Of a stretch of DNA of 64,000 nt, positions 1 to 13,902 are shown in pieces; position 1 is the first letter of the stretch, and each line of letters starts with the position of its first letter. The DNA lies in NCBI RefSeq assembly GCF_011397635.1, contig NC_064761.1:40202143-40266142 (forward strand), read 5' to 3'. The position numbers were made by a program, and so were the translations under genes. This DNA comes from Epinephelus fuscoguttatus (lineage: Eukaryota > Chordata > Actinopteri > Perciformes > Serranidae). Below the pieces are notes generated by a model. That model saw only the letters and a list, made by a program, of their open reading frames with translations. It made no database searches and had not been told where the DNA came from.

Positions 1-3000
1 TAGTGTTGGTTGACATGTTGAGCACGCCATAGTGTTGCTATACTACTGAGCAGCTCCACCACACATATGGCCCTGCAGTGTTCATATGTAACACCACAGG
101 AATAATGAGCCGTCCTTCAAACACCTCATCAGCACTTTGATTACATCAAATATGACGTCAGATTGTGCCTTTTAAAAATAGCACCGCATTTACAGGCTTG
201 ACAAATCCGATGTTAGAGATGCTCTATAATGATCTGTATGTTGCTGTATAGTGACAGCTGTGTTGTGAGAGAGCAGTAAATCCTATTACTAATGAGTGAA
301 TACAAAAAGCAAGATATCAGAATTTTAGCAACTGAAGATCAGACTGAATAGATTCAGAGAACACATAAAACATGAGTCGAGGTGGTCAGTATGCATAACC
401 TATTTAAGTGTATGTGTGTGTATGTGTGTATTTAAGGGCCAGTGCAGCATGATGAGAGAGGTGGATGATGGATGTTAGGCAGGAGAGTTATGCAACTGCT
501 CCCTCTGCCCTTATGGCGCCGGGCAGATACACTCCAGCACCCAATGCTGATTTACTGCTGAGGATGACACAGCGATTCTACACTCTCACTTTTGCGCTCT
601 CTATACCCATTTTCTCTCCCTCACTCACAATGGGGACAGCTGGATCTATAGCACCATATCCTCGTTGGCTTTGTGTTGTGCTGAACAAAGCATTCTGCAG
701 CAGGCAGGCCTATTGTATAGAGTTCTGCACCAGCTACAGATGAGGGACAGACGGGCCATTGAGTGGGTGGAGCTGGGGACTCAAATATTGCACACACATA
801 CAGAGGTGGGAGAGGACTGCTGTTGGTCACATTCACACACCTGGGGCTGGGCAATAAATCGACAACAATAATTATCTCAATTTAATTTTCCTGATAGAAA
901 TGGAACAAATGTTTGATAAATGTGTCATATAATTACACCACTCATACACTGATAGTGGGTGGGGGGCGCTTATGCACCTTAAAAGCAGTGCTACATCACC
1001 ACTGAATTTGCCACATGTTAGCTATGGTAGCTGTATGGGTAGTCAACTCACCTAATGCTTAAGGTAAGTTGGCAAGTTTAAGTTATCTAACGTGACTTGC
1101 AGCAGTTTCATTAGAATGAAATGACATAGTGTAACATACATGAATAAAACGTATCAGTTTCCCTGTATGTGAACGTGATTTCTGCCTGGGTCAAGTCAGA
1201 TAGATTTTCCTCTGCAACGGTGGTTGTTTGAACGATGTTATGCTGCTTCACAGTGTCATCAAAGTCTGTGTTTTTCTATTGTTTTGACTGAGAAACACAC
1301 AATTACATGCTGTGCATTTAAATTGGCAGAAAATACTGACCACAGTTGAGATCTGTTTTTTTGTTAACACTGACGGCTGAAAAATGTTTTACACCATCTG
1401 TACAAAGGGTTTCTGTTGATGAGAATTAAGATTTCTTGTCTTGTCATTATTTAATGGATTTAAATTTTGTTGATTATAATTATTTTTGAATCTACTTTAG
1501 AAATGTTCCACTGTTTAACAAGTGTTTGTCATGAACTGACAATAAAAGTTTAAGTCACAATTAACTGTATGATTTCTTCATCTTTTACGACAACTTTCTT
1601 TACTTTTAGCTGCATGTCTATTCTGTGTATGTATGTTACAAAACATTCGCATCAAATTCCTTTAATGTGCACTAGAGCTGCAATGATTAATCGATTAATT
1701 GTTTGTCTTTCAAAAGAAGATTAATTGACAACTATTTTGATATTGGATTCATTGTTTTGGTTATTTTTCAAGAAAAAATGTCAAACATTTCCTGGTTCTA
1801 GCTTTTAAAATTTGCTTTTTATGAATGATAGTAAATGATATATGATGACGTAAACGTATACAGTCTTTGTGTTGAATTCAGTTTGGGCTCTGGGAAACTG
1901 TGATGAGCATTTTAAAGACCAATTAAAAAATGAATCATGATAATAATGGGCACATTAATCAAAACTGAAAAGTAGTTACTAGTTGCAGCCCTTATGTACA
2001 CAAAAAAACAACAGAGCCAAATCTGATTTGACATTTATTGTGATAATTGCCGATGTCGACTGATGTGAACAATTTTAACTAATAACATTTTTTGCCTTCT
2101 TACCCAGCCCTTCATACACCCACACACATTTTTACCTCCTGGTCATTACTATGATTGTACTGACCTGGTCAAATTGTGCATCTTCCCCTCTCTGGAGGGA
2201 TCGGGACAGGGGTTTCTCCTGGTAGAGAGACAGAGAGATTAAGAATAAGTGTGTTTCTAACCCAGCAGAGTTGTAACGTTGGTACTCTCACAATAGCATG
2301 TTGCTGTTGGTTTAGTAGCAGGCCTGTTGATGAGTGAGCAAATGAACACCGAAGTTTTTCTGTGAATGAGGGACTGAATGAGCGTGAGGTAAGACTTCTA
2401 TCAGCCTGAGGATGTTACCCTGGCAAGAGCCTCCATGTGAAGGAGCTGAGCTGAATAAAAGGAATTAATGGAGGAACAGGACGATGAAAGGACAGCAAAT
2501 CAGTCTGTTAATGATAAACAATTTTATCATTCCTGTAGATCATGTACATGAAGATTATGAGCCTGTCCTGCCGGTTTCCTCACACATATTTCTTTTTTTC
2601 CTGAAGTGACTAAAGGCATGGCAGTTAGTTGCAAAAGAGATGAGATTATCTCAGCAGTGTGTGTGCGCCACATCACGTGTTGTGTATTGGATTTCATTTC
2701 CTGTGTTTCTTGACACTGGTTTTCACCCCCCTGTGGACTCACCAGCGGTTCAGCCATCACCATCTCGATCTTCTTCTCAGCCAGCACAGCAAACTCAGCA
2801 AATAGACTCTTGATGACAAACTCCCCGGGCTTGAGCTCGGGGTCGATGGTGATGCTCGACATGGCGGCAACGTTGTGTTTCTCCCACGAGAGGGGAGTCA
2901 CTGAGGAGGGGGCACGGCGTCTACTCACGCTGCTGCTGACTGGTGCAGAAGCTGCAGAGAGAAAGAGAGGAGCGTAGAGGTTAGAAAATAATACAGTGGG

Positions 3001-6000
3001 AGTCAAAGCAGCAGGGTCAAACTAAGAACAACACAATCTTGTAAAGTATGCAGTGTCATGCTCTAGTTCTTATCCACACAGGAGCAATGACATTTCCTAA
3101 AGAGGCAAGTTGACTGAATTGATGAGAGAGAGCAAGAGAGAAATATTCCAGTGCTGACTAGAGCAAACATACTACTTCCATTTGAGTCTACGCCTCTAAT
3201 TATAAACTAATTTTCTAAACTCATATAGCCCATATTAGGCTCAAATCACCTTCAAAACAAACATAAGAATAATCATAACTCCCATGAGAGGAATGTGAAC
3301 ATTAATTATCAAAATCAATCAGAAAGATCGTAATATTTGTGTTTATGTCTGAATCTAGAATAACTAAATATTACAGCCAGCTCTTTCAACAGTGTTGAGC
3401 TGAAATGTACTGCTATTCTTGCAAAACTGATTTGCTCAAAAAGCAAGCAGCAAGCCTGGAAGGAAAACAGAAAGGAGTATTTTGACATTTGAGAAATATA
3501 TTCATTCACTTTCTTGTAAAGAGATTGATGAGAATATTGATACCACTCTCATGTCTGGATGCTAATACAGTATGAAGCTAGCAGCTGGTTAGCTTAGTTT
3601 AGCATTAAGACTTGGCACAGCTAACCTAACTTTGTCCAAAAGTAACAAAATCTGCATTTCACCTCTGCTACGACTTCATTTATCAAAAAGATAAGCCAGA
3701 AAGGCCCGGTTTGAAGAGCACAATGCTAGCAACTGTCAGGATATGTCCTCAAAGTTCTGGTGGTGACCCCAGCTGCCCTTTCTGGGAATGTACAAGCTGA
3801 CAAGACGGACTTTTTCTTTGCACTTTACTTCTGCATTGAGAGATCGACCAAGTTGGGCCAGATGTGAAAAAAATACTTAATTTGAAGATTTATTGTTGAT
3901 ACTTTTGTTTTGTCTGCCACAAGTACTTTATCAAACTGCCATTATACATTATTGAGCTGACAAATCAAACCCTGTGTACCAAATGTATGTTACTGATTGT
4001 GATATTCTTATTGGTTTTTAATTTTCAGATTAGCATATTTGGGAGATTAAAAAGAACCAAGCAGCATTTGAGTCCTGCTGATGCGTGCCTGTGTGTGCTG
4101 TGTCTCTAAATGTTTGAGCTGTGTACCTGACAGTTGTGTTGCTTCTCATGTATGTGTTTTTAGCATCTTATTCCTTTTGTACAGCACTTTGGTCAAAATG
4201 AGTTGTTTTTAAATGTGCTTTCTAAATAAATTTGAGTTGATTAGACAACATTAAAACTACATTTAACAAATCACAGGAAATTACATGCAGCAGTCATCTA
4301 CATAAACCGATGGTGATGGAAAAATGCTCTTACAAAATTAACTTACTATACTCAAAAATATATGATTTCTTACAGTACCAGTATCAGTAGGTTTAGGTGC
4401 ATATGATATAAACATGGTGTCCTTGGTTTAACTTTTAACCCTAACAGCCAACTGTTGAGAGTCTGCTTTGTTGTTTCTCTGGATCTAACATCTTTACCCC
4501 CCCCTTACCGAAGACTATGTTTGGTGCAAATGCAAATTATTCACAGTGGTGAAGAGGATTACATGAATCTAAGGTAAAACTGGAGGTCAACTGTGTTTTC
4601 TAAGAAATCATGCACCTTTAAAAACAATAGGTGTATTAAAAAAAGTCTTAACTATGTGAATTACAGATAACCAAAAAGGAAGGCTGGAAGTTCAGTGGTG
4701 AGGAAAGCAAAACACTGTAAAACTGAATGTCCACAGAGCTCCTTCAGCAGTATTTTAGACTGGCTTCCTGAAAAACATTCATCTAAGGTCATGAAGAGAA
4801 CCCAGAGCTCTACGCATTTGCATGTGGCACAGATCATTTGGTCATCCCATTTAAATAGTTGAAACAAATCTTTGGGGTTTTGGTGTTTAGGGAAATGGCC
4901 GAGAAGCTAGAGGGCACAGTTCTGGAAACAGATGTTAAACAACCACATGTAGGCGTTATCTTATTTTTCTTCCTTTAGCCATGAAGGGTAAATACTAATT
5001 TCAGCTCTTATGTACACCATCATACAAACAAAAATATATACAACCTTTAGTGCAAGTGAAAAACAGTGCTGTGAGTCTCTAAGATAGCAAGTCCACACAG
5101 TCAAACAATAAATAACCTTAAGAAGCACTTAAGTACCAGCTTCATACAAGTTGCTATTTACCAATAAAATGAAATGAAATGTATGAAAATTGCATTATCA
5201 TCATGACATGCTTGTCTAAGTTCATGCTTACAGAGCCAAGTTGCTATCTTTTCAAAGGAACCAGGCTTCATGACATTCAATAGTTCTCCTGAGATTTATG
5301 CTACAGCTGGGACACGACTTCCAGTCCAGTCCACAATGGTTCCAGTCCAGCCAAGTTGACAGCCAATAGTAAACTGTCCCTTCGCCTCATTCCCTCCCAG
5401 GAAAAGTCTTGTTCTGTTTCTTCCTGGCTGTCACAGAAACACTCGTGCATTCTTAATAGTCTGAATACTATTGAGGACCAGAAGTGCAGGAAAAAAATAT
5501 GTTTTTCAGCAGAAAAACACTCACACCTCGCATATGAAGCTTTTTGTACAACAACAAAATCAAATTGTAGCACACTATGTACACCAAGACACTATCTGAT
5601 ATTCAGACTACTCAGATTCTCAAAACATAATCTGGTATCCAAACAGTCAGAGATCCAGTTTCATTTCGAAAATTCATTATTAGATTGGAGTAAGTTAAAT
5701 AACAGGGTCATTCAAAAACAAAGTTAGTACTAATGACTTTATGCACAAATCTACATGGGCTGCAATAAGCAATCATTTTAATTTGAATAATCAATCATCT
5801 TGTCAATTACTTCTTCAATTAACTGATGGATTATAGAATATAAAATTTAGATTAATGTGCATCACAAGCTATCATAGGATGACAAACATGGAACTGTTAA
5901 ATTGCTTCTGTAAATAAAAAAGGGCAAAATAACCACAATTTTTTTTTTTATTTCTTTTCTAATTATAATTTAAATACTACAGTATCTCCCTTTAAAACAC

Positions 6001-9000
6001 AACACCACATCTGAAAAATGTCTCAGGCCACCATTCCCTCCAATATCTCAACACAAATGACTATTCTTCTCCCACACTAGTACCCCCTAAAACATAAAGC
6101 GAAATAAAATACCGTGGAAAAATTCTAAAGCATACACTAATTTAACAGTTATGATTAAATCAATCAGAAATCAATAGACATGCTATGTTTTATAGAGAGA
6201 ATGAAAGTGGGGAGGTGGCAGGAGCAGCGTAGTGGCAAGTGTTAGCTGTGTTGTGGTCATGTTGTCCAGCAGCACAGAGAGCCTTTCAAGCATTTCCCTC
6301 TTTGTTTACTGTGCTGCACCAACACCCCCAATGATGTCACATAGCCAGCTCCTAATAACCAATCCGTGCTGTGCATGCTCTACCCCCTCCATCCTTCTTT
6401 TCTCTCCCATCCTGGGCCAGCTAGATTGTTGACTGGTCCACACACATGAATACCCCAACACTGTACTTCTGCAGTTCACAAAAAACAACAACAAAAAAAA
6501 AAAACGCAAGACATGCCAGTCATCTGTGACATGCCAAACTACGATCCCTTCCAAAGCTGACCCCACTGCGTAAATCTTTGTAAATGATTTTAAAAAAGAT
6601 GGAAGGTTACTTACTTATAAACTTCTACCTGTTTTAAGCCAGAAACTGTGCTGACTGAAAAACAAGTGACGCACTTATGACCCTGAGGTCATGTTCCTTT
6701 TTCCATTCAAATCTTAAAAAAAAAAGTTGAAGCATGCTTTGCCAGCAAAATATAATCCAGAATTACCACCTTGTAGTTGTATGCTTCTACCAGCCAGTCA
6801 TGTTGTAGTTAACATCCATGTCTGTCCAGATTCATAAAATATCTGTGGTGAAGACTTTGAAGAAATTTAATAAAATGTATTAGGTGTATTTTTTTGGCAA
6901 AATCTAGGTTATCGCTATATTGACATCTATGACTCCAGTGAAGACTTTCCAGTGAGAAACACGCTGTCTCCATTAGGAGACTATTTTTACAGAGGAGTAC
7001 AGAGGACTGATAGAGAGCCTCATCACATGGTGCAACTACAGAGGACGTCTTTTACTGTACAGATTATGAAGCCTCTTGAGGCAAATGTTTGCTTTGTGAT
7101 ATAAGGATATAAAAATAAAACTGATTCGACATCGCTTTGTTTGTCTTGTTCTGCTGTGTCTCTATTATAGGGGTGGGCAACAGACAGACTATACTGAATG
7201 TATACTGGCTCGTCAACATGGGATGTATAAAATGACTATCACAAACATCGAGTATAGACCGTAATTTGTTTTAAGCCACTGACATGAGACTTTCAGTGCT
7301 CTCCTGTAACGGTTTCCCTCTCACATGCACGTACACTAACAGAAAGACTGTGTTTTTGTACGTCCACGGCTCTAGACTGCTACTATTTAGTCACATTTTG
7401 CGACCATGGAGCACCAGTTTGACCTGCAAATATCATTAATATAAGTTTATGTGAATAAATTATCACATTTACTGGCGCCGCTGTAACAGTTTAACTTAAT
7501 GACTATAACGATAGTGTGACCAGATGAAGCCTGTGTTTTTGTATCTGCAGGGCTCCAGACCATGACTATGTAGTCATATTTTGTGACCATGGAGCACCAG
7601 TGCATCTTGCAAATACTTTTAATATATGAACTGGAGAGCTGTTAGTTTGTTTCCAGCTTGCAGTGACTATATCCTCACGTTTAAAGGCACCACAGTAACA
7701 GTTTAACTTTCTGCTAATATCAACACTGAGATGATCTGGGTGCTTCAAAATAAAAGCACCAGTGGTTCTGCTTTGATTTATTTAATTATAACAATATTTA
7801 ATTTAACTTTATTATAACAGTATTTCATTTAATTTACCATAACAGTACTTTATTTAAATTAATTATGATAGTAGCTATTTTATTTAACTTTACTGTCACT
7901 GTACTTAATTTAAAAATTCTGTATTTTATGAATCCACAGTAGTTTAGAGGGGATTTCAAAATACAGAGATATATATTGTGTATAAAATATTGCAATATTA
8001 CTTTAAGCCATATCGCCCAACCCTAGTGGATTAGTGTGAAAGTTCATGGAGAAAATGTTTGGATAATAATGCTGATTCTGACAGAACTCAAAGCTGTAGT
8101 TATGACAGTTGACTGTGCTTCAAATATCGTTGATGCTGCGAAGAACCAACAATTTGTAAAAGTGGATACTTCATACACATCTTCAACCCAGCAGCACAGA
8201 AGATCTAAACAACCTTCTGTTGGGCACCCAAGATAAGTGCCACCGCTTCAGTACCTGACCAAATGTCACTCCTGCTGCTCCTGAGTTTATGGCATTAAAT
8301 AACAGCCAGGAAAGTGTTTTTGCAACGCATTATGATGTCACTGTGAAGCTGACTTTTGACCTTTTGGATATAAAATGGCATGACATCATCATTTTATCCT
8401 ATTAGACATTTGTGTGAAATTTTGTCATCGTTAGCGTATGAATTCCTGAGTTACAGCCCATAAAAAGTGTTTTGTGAGGTCACAATGACCTTGACCTTTG
8501 ACCGTCAAAATCTAATCAGTTCATCCTTGAAAACATAACGCCACGGGCCACGACTGTTGCCACCACAGAGGCATAAAAAGAGAGCTTATTTTTCAAGCAC
8601 AATGTTTCGTTGTGACTGCATGTACTGTCAAATGTTGTTGATGCTGTATTCACAATATTCAAAATGGGAAAAAAGCTTGGTTTAAAGAAGTGAAACATGT
8701 CTTACTTCTCAAGGCTGTGCCCTTAACTTGGAAGCAATAAAGCTGTCACTGGTTTCTGATTTACCAATTGTTCAGAGTTGTTCTTCCTCATTATATATGC
8801 TAATCAAATCACCTGCCAAAATACAGTTTCTATGGTCTGCCTTAGCCTGAAAAACACTGAGATCTGCAACTCAAGAGAACACTGGTATCGAAGAGATTCA
8901 GAACAACCTAGACCATGGACAGTACTGCAACTACAGTTCTGATAGAAAGGACTGACAAGCTGCCACTGCGGTGTAAGAAATGCTTATGTTTTGTTATGAG

Positions 9001-11147
9001 AGGCCTATAAGCCCCGCTCTGCCAGAGTTCCATGGTTGTGCTTAAGAAATGGAGCACCCTGCAGGATTACACAACTATTAGAGCAGTGACTCCACCTTGT
9101 CACAGTTAAAATAAAACCCTCCCAAACGCCTGCTCACTTCCCCTGTCAGGACAACCAGAAACAACAGCACAAACACACACATACCGTTGGAATGCAGGCC
9201 CGCAAGTGCGTCCATTTTTTTTTTTTTAAAGAGAGAGACAAAGGAATCACTGCCAATGTTTATGTGGTGTGGCAGTGCCAATTCTGCAATTGTGCCTCAA
9301 CATGCTCACTCTGACGAGTTACTACTAGTTTACTTTTCACCAATACAACATCAAAATATGAAAGATTCTAAAAGATAAAGGGCAGAAATCTGTTACCATA
9401 ACTTGACAACAGTGCAACACAGGAATAGATTGGGAAACCAATATGCATGCTCCATCACGATCAAAAAATTTATTTAGCAATAAAGGGCTTAGCTGTGAAC
9501 TCACCATATGTGTTAATTCCTCAAAATCTTACCGGGTGTTCCAACTGAACATGTCTAACATCTTTATACCGTAGGACAAGACAAAAGAACATTTAACAAC
9601 ATGTTCTGTGTTCAGAACATGGGGGGAAAAGCATCACAAAGAGAGACTAGATGGATTGAAGTTGAAGCAGGACAGCTTAGAGAGGGTTTCTGAAATTAGG
9701 CCCTCTTTGTTTGAGAGGCCCAATGAAAAACTGGCAACCAGCACAGGATGGGGGAGAGAGGAGCGAGGGGGCGGTAAATTAGAAAGAGGGACAAATGAGA
9801 GAAAGCTGTTTACTCAACAGGTGGATGCTTTACTGCCAAGCTAACAGAAAATCTTATGATGCTATGTACAGAGGCCTTTTCAATGTTTGGGATCAGATGT
9901 TCTAGGGATCCTGAGTACAAACATTTTTATATATTACTTTAATTTTTTCAATTATTTATGATCTGGAGGGAGAGAATACAGACTTACTACAATGTGCAGT
10001 TTCTCCCTGTTTTTGGGGGTACAAAGGTTGCCAAGTTCAAAACAATGTTTTTATGTCTTTATGAGAAATCTGTCTTACTACAAGATATCACAAATAAATC
10101 ACTGTAACAGTATCTGTGAATACACACTTTTTAACATAACTTATTCTGTCAACAGTCATGAGGGTGAGAAAACACTGTGTTTGGAGCAGGGTAAATCATG
10201 GCCAAATCACCAGTCAATCACATAACAAAATAAAGACAAATATGTTCAAACTCACATTCACACCTCTGGGCAAACAAGAGGTTCTTATTTTCATGACCTG
10301 CATAACTTTGGACTGTGTGAGGAAACCAGAGCACCTGGAGCAAACTGACGCAGAGACAGGGAAAACATGCAAATTCCACACAGAGAAGCACCAGACCAGA
10401 GACCTTTCTGATGTCTTTCGACACTTTTAGCCACTGAGCTACTTTTCTGCTTTACAGTATCCACAGTTAAGTACACTGCGTTTTTTAGAGCATTCCAGCA
10501 TCACCATTTAAATGTTGGCATTGGCATAACATCAGCTACTAGACCTGAGTGAGATCAGTCCAACCACTATACACCCCTGCTAGCTAAAGATATGCAAAAC
10601 AACAGTTTCTTATGCTGATGACAGTGAAATTGCTGTCTGTTGATGATGGTCCAAACTGTCAGCTCACTCCTTAAATATGTGGCTTAATATATTTCATAGA
10701 AGTGTAATAATTTCCTCTGATATTGGCAGAGGTAGCCCGGCTCTACTGCAATACAGTGTGGGGAACCCTGATAATTAACAGCTTTCCTACCTAACCAGTT
10801 TATCAAAATGTGTACGTGATTGTCTCACGATACATGTCCTCATGTTGCCAGAGCAGAGCAGGGACCAATCAAATTGAAATACTGGCATCATGTGAGTTCT
10901 GCAAGAACTGATTCTTTTAAAACCACTTCATGCATATAAATCAATGTGTGGTTAAGGTCCTAACGCAATCTTCTGTGATAAGATGTGGTCTGATGACTGT
11001 TCCAAATTAGTACCCAAACACGGTGAAGTCACTTTTAGTTACCATGCCACACATATCTAGAACAAACTTCACAACTTTCATATCTAGAACAAACTTCAAA
11101 ACTTCCATATCTAGAACAAACTTGTACAGCACGTTTCCAACTGCTAT

Positions 11148-11187
<40 letters not shown>

Positions 11188-13835
11188 GAGTGTGAAAGGG
11201 AGAGAAACAGAGGAAAAGCTATTGAAAAGTCCTCATTAAAATTTCTAATTATAATATTGCTGTCGATATTAGGACATAAAACTATGTACATCATTATAGG
11301 AGGATCCCATTCCCATTGGTCCTGTCACAATGAAAGGAATTAATTGCAAATATAAATAAATTTATTTGAGCCCTAGTCAGCCAACTCAGGTGATCCCTCG
11401 AAAACTTGCATTCCTTTTTCAAACAAGAGAAATGTTTGGTCAGAGTTTGTGTGGCTAAGGTTCTGCAGTCACAGTAAAGTCACGTGTACTGTACCACTAC
11501 CAAATACCACAACTGAAATCCATAACAATTGTCAGCCCTTATTTTTTTATACTCTAGCTTTTTTTTTTTTTTTTTTACTATATCAATAATGTGCGAGAAA
11601 AGTGCAATTTTGAGTTGCACAAGAAACATGTTTATACCTATGTGGAAGTATAGGCAGCATCAGCTGTGCAATTCACACTGCTGTTTGCCATCCACATTTG
11701 TCCATCACTAGATTTCAATGAGACTGAGGAGCCAGCGCCTTTTTGATTTCTGATGTAATATAGGCTGTATGGGAAGCTAATAATAGGAGGGAACCAGAAG
11801 ACGGATCAATAGTAGGGAAACATTAGCTGCGGCGGAGGGAAGGCAGAGGAGGGTTATAAAAGTAGGAGGAAAAAAAGGGGGGATGAAGATTGTGTGCGAG
11901 GTGGTAAGGAAGACTGAGGAGAGATATGGATGTTAATTTTTTTTTTTTTTATGTTGACAGCGATAGAAAGAGTAAGGGAAAGTTGGGAACAGCCAGCACT
12001 TCCAGATAAACAGAGAGAGTACTTCAAGTCCACCTGTGTTGTGTATCAGCAGATGCTCATCAATAGAAACATTATCTGTGGGACAACTAGGAGCCAGTAG
12101 AACGATGATGAGCAGGGGGAGGAGGGTGGACTCTGCTGAAGGAAGAGGTTAATTGCTGCCACCTGCATACACATCAAACAAGCCTGGCTAAACCCGGACT
12201 AAACATAATCAGTCATCCTGACAACTCCATTAATAACCACCTTTCTTATACAGGAAGGAGATAGGCAATCTCAAAGCAAAGATTGGAGTGCATGCACGCA
12301 TGTACAACACTGCACGGGTCTGCTGGCTGTGTGTGGTAGATAAGTCTGATGGCCAAGTGTGGTATGTAAACATGTGTGCAAGCCTGGCAAGATACTTACA
12401 GCTACTACTCCAAGACTTGAGCAGAGATTTGATGCTGATCTCAAAGAAGACCGAATCCTGCAGGCTCAGCATGGCGGCTCTTAAAAGTTAGGCTTCACCA
12501 GAAGGCACAAATATCACACAGCTCCGGTCACTTTCATTTCACAAAACCCAAACATTCCACTCTTCTTGCAAATAAACACCCCTCATACACCTCCCGATTG
12601 GAGCTGAATCCTACCCTCCACAGGTGCTAGTTAAAGGCAGCATCCCGAAAGACAATGTGAGCAGCTGCTGAGGAACGAGAGCCAAGAAGTGCTACCAGTT
12701 TGTTTCCTCTGCCACCTAGTTCACGGAAGAGTAGAACTGCGCTGGGAGAAGAGGAGAGAGAGTATAGCCTGGTTAGTTAGAGAAGTATTCCACCCCAGCG
12801 CCTGCTGCCCACTTGCCAATCCACAGAGTCTCTCATCCCCATTTCAGCGTAGAAAAATCCAGAGAGGCGAAGGACAAAACTGCGTGAGAACTTTTGCTCC
12901 AGATAGGGAAGAAACAGCAGCAAAACAGTACGCGGCAGAAGTCTTTAACAATGCACGGCAATATTCCCTCTCCTCTTCTCTTCCTGTGTGTGTATGTGTG
13001 TGCCAGTCCTAGCCCACTAGCGCTGTCAGCTACCCTCCACCTCCCCCAAAAGCTCTCTCCCTCTCCATTCGCTCATGAGCAGCCCCTCCTCTTCCCAGCC
13101 AGCTCTTGTTCTTTTACTGATGCCTGCTCTTTTCTCTCTGAGTGAGAGCGAGCTTGTTTCAACAGCAAACAGAGGGAGGCGGGAGCAGAGTGTGGGGGTG
13201 GGTGATGTCATCAAAATGCTGCGAGTGTTCCCTGGCTGTGGCTCAGCAATGCATACGCATGTCAGAGCTGCTACTGTGCTGCCTCTCCACTGGCCTATCA
13301 AAACGACACTTCCTGTAAGCTCCACAGCAATACTGATGCGTCATCCCTGACTGCAGTAGGAGGCAAAGGAAAGAATGGGAGGATGGAAGAGAGAAAGAAA
13401 AAAAAGGGAGGATACATTAAAGGAGGGGGGGCTGCACACACCAAAACTAGTAGTCCTACTTCTATTCAGTTCTCTGCTCCAAAATAATACAATTATTATG
13501 TTCCAAAAATATGTGCCATACACCCCCATCTTCAAAACAAAGTAAACTGTACTCTAGCTGCACTCAAAAAGAATAAGGGGAATGTTTTCATTTTTCACCA
13601 GGCCAAATAATGAGACATGGGCACCTGACATTGTGCTATTGGTACTTTGTACCAGTTTCCAATCATAGATCACAGCATCACAGCTAATCTATTTGTTAAA
13701 CTAACCGTTCACACCCAGTGGAGTCATAGGCATTACATCATTGCTCTGTCCAAAAGCTACCAGGCATGGTAACACACACAATGATACACAAACTCACTAC
13801 ACAGTGCATTACTGAGAAAACAGCCCACTGTGTGT

Positions 13836-13902
<67 letters not shown>

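Larger units (their letters stand above)
1..2164. other. fryl intronic sequence at left edge, mostly nested hAT-like elements
   Basis: No fryl exon is visible in this stretch. A hAT-like element (842-2112) with a second one inserted in it (1673-1993) fills more than half. The rest, 1-841, holds a short GT-rich tract near 410-435 and nothing I recognise. Confidence 0.5.
2952..12399. other. fryl: fryl intron between shared coding exon and 12.4-kb first exon
   Basis: This is about 9.4 kb of AT-rich DNA with many short chance frames. It contains the repeats listed separately at 3478-3700, 4090-4250, 5758-5850, 6950-7130, 7168-8025, 8330-8570, 10240-10440, 11048-11125 and 11152-11183. I find no further exon with supporting splice signals. 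Confidence 0.5.

Noticed and set aside
2527-3006. 159-codon minus-strand frame taken as one coding region
   Set aside because: Only 2743-2951 is exon; the frame runs into introns on both sides past clear GT and AG signals.
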